7,871 nt of DNA from Actinomycetota bacterium. GTDB lineage: Bacteria > Actinomycetota > Actinomycetes > Nanopelagicales > Nanopelagicaceae. Shown one piece after another: positions 1 to 6,202 of the stretch. The position numbers and the translations under genes were made by a program. Below the pieces are notes generated by a model that was not told where the DNA came from, did not search any database, and was given only the letters and a program-made list of their open reading frames with translations. The stretch spans positions 1 through 7,871 of the forward strand of contig WLCU01000043.1 in the NCBI GenBank assembly GCA_009705165.1, read 5' to 3'. The first letter of the stretch is position 1. Each line of letters opens with the position of its first letter.

Positions 1-640
1 AGGCAAAGCCGCGACCTAAAATAACGATTTCATTATTGCGTGAGGTATTTACAACTGCCTTCGCCACGCAATCAGTGTCATCTGAAATTCGTTGTGATTC
101 AGCAATTATCTGCTGTGCATTAATCGCCTTGCCCGTCCAAGCAGAAACCAACAAGAACGACACAAGTAGTTGGGCGTTATAGGACTTAGTTGCCGCAACA
201 ACCAATTCTGGTCCTGCCATAAGTGAGAAATGGTGGTGAGCTATTTTTGCCAATGGCGAAGAATCATCATTTGTCATAGCGATTACATACGCATGAGATT
301 CGCGGGCTGCAGTTGCAAAGTGAACTAAATCTGGAGATTGCCCGCTTTGGCTAATCGCAATTACCAAAGTATTTTTATATTTCAACTCTGAGTTATAGAC
401 CGTAACTGAGGATGGCGAAGTCAATCCAACAGGCAGGCCGATCTGAGTTTCAATTAAATATTTTAAGTAATGGGCGGCATTATCAGATGTCCCGCGGGCA
501 AGAATTAAGACCGAATGTATATTTTGTTCGGTAAGAACATTCTTGATGGAATCAAAATCAGCGACATTATCCAAAATCGCTGCAAAAACCTTTGGTGTCT
601 CTGCAATTTCCGAAGACATTATTGAGCCTAATTGCTTCAT
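1..640 (-). CDS. SIS-domain sugar-phosphate isomerase/deaminase (GlmS-C-like, NagB-II type), 3' end missing
   Basis: This open frame of 213 codons runs leftward off the window, so the C-terminal part is missing. The protein resembles the isomerase half of GlmS without the glutaminase domain. Visible motifs are an N-terminal M..EI.E.P segment (residues 8-16), ARGTSDNAA (48-56), the sugar-phosphate loop SQSGQSPD (97-104) and GPELVVAATKSY (143-154). A second SIS domain starts near residue 200 with LGRGFA just before the edge. Stand-alone proteins of this family deaminate glucosamine-6-phosphate to fructose-6-phosphate plus ammonia (NagB-II) or act on related amino-sugar phosphates (AgaS, FrlB). 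The amino-sugar neighbours favour the first role. I chose ATG at 638-640 because GGGAAG lies about 8 nt upstream; Met8 is a weaker alternative. It is divergent from the repressor gene, 40 bp away. Family is secure, exact substrate is inferred. Confidence 0.88.
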   Translation of the reverse strand, partial: MKQLGSIMSSEIAETPKVFAAILDNVADFDSIKNVLTEQNIHSVLILARGTSDNAAHYLKYLIETQIGLPVGLTSPSSVTVYNSELKYKNTLVIAISQSGQSPDLVHFATAARESHAYVIAMTNDDSSPLAKIAHHHFSLMAGPELVVAATKSYNAQLLVSFLLVSAWTGKAINAQQIIAESQRISDDTDCVAKAVVNTSRNNEIVILGRGFA

Positions 641-667
641 GGGCTTATCTTCCCATACTCATTCCAC

Positions 668-673
668 TATTCT
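668..673 (+). promoter_or_regulatory. Candidate -10 element for a leaderless repressor mRNA
   Basis: TATTCT fits the TANNNT pattern and ends 7 nt before the ATG at 681, which would put the transcription start at or next to the start codon. No Shine-Dalgarno-like sequence precedes that ATG. Leaderless genes with a -10 box at this distance are common in Actinobacteria. I see no convincing -35 box, so this is a pattern match only. Confidence 0.35.
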
Positions 674-680
674 TAAACCT

Positions 681-1403
681 ATGGCGACAGCAAAGAAGGT
701 AGTTCCAAAACACGTGGAGCTGCGTGAAAAATTGAGAGGCCGCTTCCAGCGCATGTCACCTAACGCAATGATTCCATCTGCGCGGGATTTGGCGAAGAGT
801 TACAAAGTGAGCGCAATGACTGTGCGACAAGCACTCGTGGCCCTGCAACAAGAAGGAATGATCCATTCGGTTCCTGGACTTGGAACTTTTATTTCAGACC
901 ACAAAATGTCCAAGCGGCTAACTTTTGTCTCATTTTCGCAAGAAGTTATTGAAAGGGGCATGAAGCCGAGTGCCAAAATCGTTTCTGCCATAAAAACTAC
1001 AATCAGCGATGAAACCCTTGCCGAGCAGCTCCAGCTCAAAGTTGGAGACCCGATTTATAAAATTGAACGCGTAAGATTTGCTGACAAGATTCCGATGGCG
1101 CTTGAGCAAAGCTGCATCTCAGCAGAGTTAATGCCTGGGCTTCTGGATCAAGACTTAAATACCTCCCTGTATGAAATCTTTAAAAATACCTATGAGAAAC
1201 CAGTAACAAGGGCTGAATGCGTAGTGTCCCCCGTCAACTTAAATAAACGGCAGGCTGATTTGCTTGAGACAGAATTTAAATCCGCAGCATTAAATTTTGT
1301 GGTTATTGCCTACGATGCCCGCGGACGCGCACTTGAGAGATGTTCTTCTATTAAACACGGGGATCGATATGACTTTAAATACAGCATTCAAGCTGAAAGC
1401 TAA
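681..1403 (+). CDS. GntR-family transcriptional regulator with UTRA domain (DasR/NagR-like)
   Basis: This 240-residue protein is a typical HutC-subfamily GntR regulator. A winged helix-turn-helix occupies about residues 10-72, including IPSARDLAKSYKVSAMTVRQ (31-50) and the wing GLGTFI (66-71). A UTRA ligand-binding domain follows from about residue 80 (SFSQEVIERGMKP, 84-96) to the end. DasR and NagR belong to this subfamily and respond to phosphorylated amino sugars such as GlcN-6-P or GlcNAc-6-P. The gene sits between amino-sugar genes, and a DasR-like operator lies at 2160-2175, so it probably represses the transporter operon and nanE. The frame is open back to 543, but that extension lies opposite the SIS coding sequence and does not look like protein. 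ATG 681 gives the normal family length. Its stop is 5 bp from the convergent nanE stop. The effector is inferred. Confidence 0.9.
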   Translation: MATAKKVVPKHVELREKLRGRFQRMSPNAMIPSARDLAKSYKVSAMTVRQALVALQQEGMIHSVPGLGTFISDHKMSKRLTFVSFSQEVIERGMKPSAKIVSAIKTTISDETLAEQLQLKVGDPIYKIERVRFADKIPMALEQSCISAELMPGLLDQDLNTSLYEIFKNTYEKPVTRAECVVSPVNLNKRQADLLETEFKSAALNFVVIAYDARGRALERCSSIKHGDRYDFKYSIQAES

Positions 1404-1408
1404 TTAAT

Positions 1409-2110
1409 TTACTTTAAAAATTGTTTAGTCAGTAGGTATGGATTTGTGATTGCGGTTCCAACACAAACTGACCATGCTCCACTTTCAATCGCCTTATTAA
1501 ACTCACTTGGGGTAGCAAAACCACCTTCGGCAATTATTGGAATATCTAGTTTCTTTGAAACTTGCGAAATTAGATTTATGTTTGGCAAACCCGGGCTTGG
1601 TATGTCTGTATACCCATTCAAAGTAGTTGCAACTGCATCAAAACCAAGATCGGCAGCAAACTGGGCATTTTCTAAACTATCAATATCAGCCATCAACTGC
1701 ACATTAGTTGCTTTTTTAACTTCTGCAAAAAACTCCTCTAAAGATTGACCGTTCCAGCGTTTTCTTTGCGTTGCATCAACGGCAACAATGGATGCGCCAG
1801 CTTTTGCTAAATTAACGACATCCTCAACACGAGGAGTGATGTAAACATCTGATTGATCGCTATAAGCCTTAATCAAACCAATTACTGGAATCTTTACAGC
1901 GGCACAAACTGCCGTGACATTTTCAATTCCTTCTGCCCTGATTGCCGACGCTCCGGCTAATTCAACTGTTAAAGCTTGGGCTCGAATGAACTCTGGGGTG
2001 TCGATAGGTGTTCCCCCAGGAGCTTGGCAGGAGACAATAAGTCCGCCTCGAATGTTGATCCACGCGGAGTTAAGGCCGGGTTCACTTTGTAACCGATTTG
2101 TAACCAACAC
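1409..2110 (-). CDS. nanE: N-acetylmannosamine-6-phosphate 2-epimerase
   Basis: NanE is a cytoplasmic TIM-barrel enzyme that interconverts ManNAc-6-P and GlcNAc-6-P. The 233-residue product matches the family's usual length (about 220-235). Family motifs appear in order: GGLIVSCQ (22-29), AIRAEG (56-61), GLIK with the probable catalytic Lys81, VYITP (89-93), DATQRKR (112-118), ADID (141-144), TTLNGYT (162-168), AEG with the probable catalytic Glu195, and VGTAIT (217-222). The family's usual EGR is EGG here. The start is taken as GTG (2108-2110) because a purine-rich ribosome site lies just upstream; TTG 2105-2107 is nearly as good. The frame continues to an ATG at 2143 and another at 2185, but those extensions run through the ribosome site and promoter. 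It is transcribed away from the sugar-binding-protein gene, sharing the control region. No sialic acid lyase gene is adjacent. Confidence 0.92.
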   Translation of the reverse strand: MLVTNRLQSEPGLNSAWINIRGGLIVSCQAPGGTPIDTPEFIRAQALTVELAGASAIRAEGIENVTAVCAAVKIPVIGLIKAYSDQSDVYITPRVEDVVNLAKAGASIVAVDATQRKRWNGQSLEEFFAEVKKATNVQLMADIDSLENAQFAADLGFDAVATTLNGYTDIPSPGLPNINLISQVSKKLDIPIIAEGGFATPSEFNKAIESGAWSVCVGTAITNPYLLTKQFLK

Positions 2111-2113
2111 TTT

Positions 2114-2127
2114 CCCCTCTCCCCCTT
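2114..2127 (-). promoter_or_regulatory. Ribosome binding site deciding the nanE start
   Basis: Read on the minus strand this is AAGGGGGAGAGGGG, followed by AAA and then GTG. The purine block is placed correctly for GTG 2110 or TTG 2107. It would be inside the coding sequence if translation began at the upstream ATG codons, which argues against them. Confidence 0.6.
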
Positions 2128-2153
2128 GACATTGCTGAACCATACTATAGTTT
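2126..2153 (+). promoter_or_regulatory. Candidate promoter of the transporter-kinase operon
   Basis: A perfect TTGACA (-35) lies at 2126-2131. Possible -10 boxes are TAGTTT at 2148-2153 (16-nt spacer) or the better hexamer TATAGT at 2146-2151 (a short 14-nt spacer). Either puts the transcription start near 2158-2160, at the first bases of the DasR-like operator. A repressor bound there would block initiation. The -10 choice is uncertain. Confidence 0.5.
2144..2149 (-). promoter_or_regulatory. nanE: Candidate nanE -10 box
   Basis: On the minus strand this reads TATAGT, one base from the TATAAT consensus. It would start transcription near 2137 and leave a leader of roughly 27 nt carrying the purine-rich ribosome site. 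No good -35 box is seen 16-18 nt upstream; that place is taken by the DasR-like operator, which suggests the same regulator controls nanE. Confidence 0.5.
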
Positions 2154-2159
2154 TGCCCT

Positions 2160-2175
2160 ACTGGTCTAGAGCGGT
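2160..2175. promoter_or_regulatory. DasR-like operator (dre site)
   Basis: The sequence ACTGGTCTAGAGCGGT agrees at 14 of 16 positions with the Streptomyces DasR consensus A(G/C)TGGTCTAGACCA(G/C)T, and 12 of its 16 positions obey two-fold symmetry. It lies between the divergent nanE and sugar-binding-protein genes, just downstream of the plus-strand promoter and over the -35 zone of the minus-strand promoter. The GntR/UTRA protein encoded at 681-1403 is the obvious candidate to bind it. I saw no comparable intergenic copy elsewhere in the window. Confidence 0.72.
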
Positions 2176-2236
2176 TACCTACCAATCCAGATCGACATCT
2201 AACTAGCGTCTAATCGACGAGTGAGAAGGAAGAGTA

Positions 2237-3532
2237 ATGCGCTTAAAGAAAACGTCAATCGCGCTGGTCTCCGCGCTCAGCTTGGTAGTCGGCCTTGCCG
2301 TGCTACCAGCAGCTAATGCCGCAACCACAGTAAAGATGGTTTTGTGGCCTGGGCCAGAAGGCGATGCAATGCAAAAAGTAGTGGATGCCTACAACACATC
2401 CCAAGGTAAAAAGGATGGCGTTACTGTGAAGATGATTCTTCTTAGCCGTGACAACACCTTCGCAAAAGAAGCTGCCCTCATGAAGTCAAAGTCATCAGAG
2501 TATGACATTTATTTCACTGCTTCTTATCTTGTCGGACAACATGCTCCTTATCTATCAGATCTTAAGGGTGTAAAAGACAGCCTCTACTTAAAGGCTTCTG
2601 TTAACTCACTTAAGGTTGCTGGAAAGCAAAAAGCATTACCGCTTGATACAAGCTTGCACTTTATGTACTACCGCAAAGATCTCATTGCTTCACTAAGTGC
2701 AAACGCCGCAAAGTACACATCTATCGCTAAAGAAGTTCTTGGTAAAGATTTGAAGCCAAATACCAATCCTGCAACATGGTCTTGGGACGACGCATTGGCA
2801 ACGGCAGCATTCTTTACACAAAAGTACAATCCAGATTCTCCAACAAAGTATGGATACGCACTTCCAGCGAAGAATCTTTTGTACAACACAATGATCTGGA
2901 ATGACGTTCTATGGGGACTCGGTGGAAACTGGCTCAAGAATGGCAAGCCAAATCTAAATACAGCTACTGGTAAGGCCGCTATTGATGTTTACAACACAAT
3001 TTACACAAAGGGTCTTACTTCACCAGAATCATCACAGTGGGAATATGCTGAAACAAATTCAGCTTTGACTTCTGGAAATGCAGCGATGGCGCTTCAATGG
3101 AATGCCGCCTACTCTGAACTAAGCACAACTGGAGCAACTAAGGATCAGGTTGGTATTGCTGCTCCTCCAGGAAAGGGTGCACGTACACACGTACACGCTC
3201 TTGCAGTTGGTCTTAATAAGTTCAGCAAGAATCAAGCTGCTTCAGCTAAATGGATGGCATATTTAGCAACAGTTCCAGCAATGAAGAAGTACGCAACCGC
3301 AGGTGGCGTTCCTTCAATGCCTAGCATTTTGACTGGAATGGTCGCTAAGAACGCCTCATTTGCAAACATCATTGAGTACGCAGGCAAATACGGTTACTCC
3401 GAATCTGCTGGTGCTCGTGAGTTCGACATCTATGCAGCTCTAGCTGAGGTTCTAAGCCCAGCTTGGTCAGGTCAGAAGACCTCTTCTGATGTGGCTGCTG
3501 CAGCAGATGCGGCAATTCAGAAACTTCTCTAA
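2237..3532 (+). CDS. Extracellular sugar-binding protein of an ABC transporter (SBP_bac_1 family)
   Basis: This 431-residue protein captures a sugar outside the cell and delivers it to the two permeases encoded downstream. It has a Sec signal peptide: basic RLKK at residues 2-5, a hydrophobic core to about 23, and a likely cleavage after ANA (26-28). The mature part shows family 1 solute-binding features: a start of the VLWPGPEGDAMQKVVDAYN type near residues 35-53, PLDTSLHFMYYRKDL around 135-149, a central WSWDDAL segment, LGGNWL, and an aromatic-rich ligand-binding half. There is no lipobox, and I find no cysteine in the whole protein, so it cannot be lipid-anchored in the usual way. ATG 2237 has AAGGA 6 nt upstream. 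It is the first gene of the operon under the DasR-like site; a hairpin follows it. Sequence alone does not give the ligand; context suggests an amino-sugar-containing mono- or disaccharide, as for DasA. Confidence 0.92.
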   Translation: MRLKKTSIALVSALSLVVGLAVLPAANAATTVKMVLWPGPEGDAMQKVVDAYNTSQGKKDGVTVKMILLSRDNTFAKEAALMKSKSSEYDIYFTASYLVGQHAPYLSDLKGVKDSLYLKASVNSLKVAGKQKALPLDTSLHFMYYRKDLIASLSANAAKYTSIAKEVLGKDLKPNTNPATWSWDDALATAAFFTQKYNPDSPTKYGYALPAKNLLYNTMIWNDVLWGLGGNWLKNGKPNLNTATGKAAIDVYNTIYTKGLTSPESSQWEYAETNSALTSGNAAMALQWNAAYSELSTTGATKDQVGIAAPPGKGARTHVHALAVGLNKFSKNQAASAKWMAYLATVPAMKKYATAGGVPSMPSILTGMVAKNASFANIIEYAGKYGYSESAGAREFDIYAALAEVLSPAWSGQKTSSDVAAAADAAIQKLL

Positions 3533-3547
3533 AGGGGGAAATATCTG

Positions 3548-3583
3548 ATCTAGTGGCTGGTTTTAATTAACCAGCCACTAGAT
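3548..3583 (+). terminator. Intercistronic hairpin after the binding-protein gene
   Basis: A perfect 15-bp inverted repeat (3548-3562 and 3569-3583) encloses a 6-nt loop, TTAATT. It starts 15 nt after the binding-protein stop and ends about 35 nt before the first permease gene. An AT-rich stretch (TTATTTATA) follows, but there is no clean T run, so it is probably a leaky terminator or a 3' stabiliser. Such hairpins commonly make binding-protein mRNA more abundant than permease mRNA. Confidence 0.75.
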
Positions 3584-3618
3584 TTATTTATAGGCGATTT
3601 AGACAATTAAGGGTGGGC

Positions 3619-4500
3619 ATGAGCGTTACATTTAATAAAGAACGCAAGGTCGCAGGATGGTTGCTCTCTGCCCCGCTACTTTTAATGCTCGCGGCATTAC
3701 TTATTTGGCCCGTGTATCTGGGGGTTAAAACTTCTTTTACGCATGATGTCTTAAGTGAATTCGCAACTTATGGCGCAGGATTTGAAAACTATAAAAACTT
3801 AATTCATCAACCAAATTTCTGGCTATCTCTACGTTTCACCTTGTTATATGCATTCATTGCAACAGTTGCAGAGGTAATTCTAGGATTTGCTTTAGCGCTT
3901 CTATTTGATCGTGTTTTTCCTGGCAAAAGAGTTCTCTTCTCACTCATGCTGGTTCCGATCATGATTGCACCTTCACTCATGGCGGTTATGTACCGTCTAA
4001 TTTTGAATGAAAACATAGGAATTATTCCCGGATTTCTGCAGCGAATTGGAATTAACTTTTCTATTTTTGATCAGCACAATGTATTTGCTTCTCTTATTGT
4101 TTTAGACCTGCTGGAATTTACGGCATTTACCTTCTTATTGAGCTATTCAGCCTTGCAGAATATGCCTTCTGAAATCTATGAAGCTGCAGCAATTGACGGT
4201 GCGAACGCTCGCCAAGTACTAACAAGAGTTGTTCTTCCGATGCTAAAGCCGGCAATCGCAATTATTTTTCTATTAAGAATTTTAGACTCGATTAGAACAT
4301 TTGATTCTGTATTCATTCTTACAGGTGGTGGGCCTGGAACTACTACCCAAACCGTTGGTATCTATATTTACAAGACCGCCTTCATCTATGGGGATTTCGG
4401 TTTAGCGGCTTCGGCGGCAGTGGTTCTGGTCTTGCTTCTTGCACCATTTATGCCTTCCATAATTAAGCAGTTCAATTTGAATCAGGGAGGTGGCAAGTGA
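3619..4500 (+). CDS. Sugar ABC transporter permease, UgpA/MalF type
   Basis: This 293-residue integral membrane protein is one of the two subunits forming the sugar channel in the cytoplasmic membrane. About six hydrophobic segments are visible, beginning near residues 13-35. The cytoplasmic EAA loop that contacts the ATPase is clear at 188-207 (EAAAIDGA, then VVLP), followed by the family's FDSVFILTGGGP stretch. The start is taken as ATG 3619 because AAGGG lies 5 nt upstream; an in-frame GTG at 3613 overlaps that site. It ends in a 4-bp overlap (GTGA) with the second permease gene, so the two are probably translationally coupled. Like DasB in Streptomyces it has no ATPase gene beside it and would depend on a shared MsiK-like ATPase encoded elsewhere. 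Confidence 0.93.
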   Translation: MSVTFNKERKVAGWLLSAPLLLMLAALLIWPVYLGVKTSFTHDVLSEFATYGAGFENYKNLIHQPNFWLSLRFTLLYAFIATVAEVILGFALALLFDRVFPGKRVLFSLMLVPIMIAPSLMAVMYRLILNENIGIIPGFLQRIGINFSIFDQHNVFASLIVLDLLEFTAFTFLLSYSALQNMPSEIYEAAAIDGANARQVLTRVVLPMLKPAIAIIFLLRILDSIRTFDSVFILTGGGPGTTTQTVGIYIYKTAFIYGDFGLAASAAVVLVLLLAPFMPSIIKQFNLNQGGGK

Positions 4501-5312
4501 AAAAGAAATACGGCGTAACTTTGCTTGCCTCAATATGGGTGTTTATCTTTTTGATTCCACTTCTAGGTGCGCTTTACACGGCACTGCGCACAGATAACGC
4601 AATCTCCTCCGGTCCTTTCGTTTGGGAGTTTGATTCTTCATTTAGTCACTTTAAAAATGCTATGGGCGCCGCAGGTTACGATTTTGCGAACTTTTTTAAG
4701 AACAGCATCATTATCTCTATCGGTACCGTTTTCCTGACGATCTTCATTAGCTTTCCAGCTTCATATGCAATAGTCCGCCTTGGATTTGGTGGGCCTTGGT
4801 TGCTACGTCTTGCTCTTGCATTGCGCATCACGCCAGCAATATTTTTCGTAATTCCTTTCTATAAGTTATTTACCGCTTATAACCTTATTGATAGTCCCAT
4901 TGCACTCATTCTGGCGGATAGCTTTATCAATATGACGCTAGCTTTGCTGGTTTTTTCAGGTGCTATTAATGAGCTTCCACTAGAAATCGAAGAAGCAGCT
5001 GCGGTAGATGGCGCATCTATTTGGCTGACTTTGCGAAATATCGTTCTTCCACTACTAGGGCCGGGTATGGCAGCAGTAGGAGTACTAACTTTTCTATTTT
5101 CTTGGTCAGATTATTTATTTGCAGTAGTTTTGACTTCTAGCGAAGCAACACCGGTCACGGTCGGTGCAGCCAATTTCGTAACTTCATATGGAGTTCGCTG
5201 GGGAGACATCTCAGCGGCTGTATGCCTTTCGGTCTTACCCCCATTAGTATTTGCTACTGCAGCCCAGAAGTATTTAGTCAAAGGATTGTCTTCAGGTGCA
5301 GTAAAGGGGTAA
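4497..5312 (+). CDS. Sugar ABC transporter permease, UgpE/MalG type
   Basis: This 271-residue partner permease starts at GTG 4497, overlapping the stop of the preceding gene, with AGGGAGGT 5 nt upstream. It has a short basic N-terminus (KKKY), a first membrane helix at about 7-29, about six helices in total, and the EAA loop at about 166-187 (EAAAVDGA, then IVLPLLGPG). Its length suits the MalG/CUT1 family. It would pair with the UgpA-type subunit to carry a sugar handed over by the binding protein encoded upstream. The kinase gene begins 2 nt after its stop, which suggests that uptake and phosphorylation are made together. Confidence 0.93.
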   Translation: MKKKYGVTLLASIWVFIFLIPLLGALYTALRTDNAISSGPFVWEFDSSFSHFKNAMGAAGYDFANFFKNSIIISIGTVFLTIFISFPASYAIVRLGFGGPWLLRLALALRITPAIFFVIPFYKLFTAYNLIDSPIALILADSFINMTLALLVFSGAINELPLEIEEAAAVDGASIWLTLRNIVLPLLGPGMAAVGVLTFLFSWSDYLFAVVLTSSEATPVTVGAANFVTSYGVRWGDISAAVCLSVLPPLVFATAAQKYLVKGLSSGAVKG

Positions 5313-5314
5313 TT

Positions 5315-6202
5315 GTGCTTGTTGTTGATTTAGGGCAATCTGGATCACGAGTCCGCATTGATGGGCAAGAAATAATTTCTGAGCGCGGTAAATTAAATGG
5401 CGAAGCTGTTATTGACGCATTAGAGGTAATTTTTTTACAGCTAGATACCTTTAAAACAGACACCGTTGCATTGGCCTGTACAGGATTCAATGGCATCGTT
5501 AGCGATCCCCAACCCTTTTTAACAATGTGCTCAAAGTTTTTTGGAGCAACAAAAGTTGCGGTAATTGACGATGGCTTAGCAGGATTCGTTGGCGCACTCG
5601 GTGGTAGCACGGGTGTCGTGCTATCAATTGGTGGTGGTGTCGTAAGTGTGGGCGGTCGTGAAGGAAAGTTTGCTCACCGAGATGGACTTGGAAGTACTTT
5701 TGGTGATGAAGGTGGCGGATTCTGGCTTGGAAAATTAGGAATTACAAAGGCGCTAGGTATTCGCCAAGGCCGAGGTAATGACCAAATTTTACTTGATGTC
5801 TTTGCCGATCAAGTAACTGCATTTGACGCTTTAGATGTAAAAAATGGCGCAGAAGCAGCAACGCTTGCAATTCATTCTGCTAAAAAGTTATTTGAAGCAG
5901 CCGACGCAGGCAGCCCAATGGCGATTGCAATTCGCGATGAAGGCGCCGCGTTACTTGCACAAACTGTGATTGCTACGTGGATCGGTGCGGGCGGTTCCAC
6001 AAGTGATTCACCAGAAATTGCGATCCAAGGTGGACCTTCAAAAAATCAAAAATATGTAGACACGATAAAAACCGTAATTGCTGCAACTTTGCCAAATGTT
6101 AAATTTATTGCAGCTCGTGGAGATAATCTTGATGGTGGGCAATGGATTGCAGAAAATATGCTTACCGATGCTGCGCCGTTACTTCGCTGGGCTACCAACT
6201 AA
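5315..6202 (+). CDS. BadF/BadG-family sugar kinase, probably N-acetylglucosamine (or ManNAc) kinase
   Basis: This 295-residue protein has the actin-like ATPase fold of the BadF/BadG/BcrA/BcrD family, whose stand-alone members here are mostly GlcNAc kinases making GlcNAc-6-P in the cytoplasm. Motifs: phosphate-1 loop DLGQSGSR (5-12), TGFNG (56-60), a DD pair with a likely catalytic aspartate (85-86), the phosphate-2 region LSIGGGV (103-109) and GDEGGGFWLG (130-139). Usual versions read DGGxTxT and IGTGS, so both nucleotide loops deviate. An IQGGPS stretch near the C-terminus fits the adenosine-binding part. GTG 5315 is chosen because AAAGGGG lies 5 nt upstream and the product begins directly at the phosphate-1 strand; the open frame upstream overlaps the permease gene. 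Last gene of the operon, overlapping the convergent beta-mannosidase gene by 24 bp. GlcNAc is the default substrate; adjacent nanE makes ManNAc possible. Confidence 0.85.
   Translation: MLVVDLGQSGSRVRIDGQEIISERGKLNGEAVIDALEVIFLQLDTFKTDTVALACTGFNGIVSDPQPFLTMCSKFFGATKVAVIDDGLAGFVGALGGSTGVVLSIGGGVVSVGGREGKFAHRDGLGSTFGDEGGGFWLGKLGITKALGIRQGRGNDQILLDVFADQVTAFDALDVKNGAEAATLAIHSAKKLFEAADAGSPMAIAIRDEGAALLAQTVIATWIGAGGSTSDSPEIAIQGGPSKNQKYVDTIKTVIAATLPNVKFIAARGDNLDGGQWIAENMLTDAAPLLRWATN

Noticed and set aside
543..680. N-terminal extension of the GntR regulator by 46 residues
   Set aside because: It lies opposite the well-supported SIS coding sequence, has no ribosome site and does not resemble the family; the start at 681 gives normal length.
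1404..1408. Terminator between the convergent repressor and nanE genes
   Set aside because: Only 5 bp lie between the stops and the surrounding AT-rich sequence forms no convincing stem.
2111..2185. Longer NanE starting at an ATG at 2143 or 2185
   Set aside because: The extension covers the purine-rich ribosome site and promoter boxes (from 2185 also the DasR-like site), and it exceeds the family's usual length.
3613..3618. GTG start two codons upstream for the first permease
   Set aside because: It overlaps the AAGGG ribosome site that is well placed for ATG 3619.
5222..5314. Kinase extension back to 5222
   Set aside because: It is the permease coding sequence in another frame; the kinase fold begins at the GTG at 5315 with its own ribosome site.
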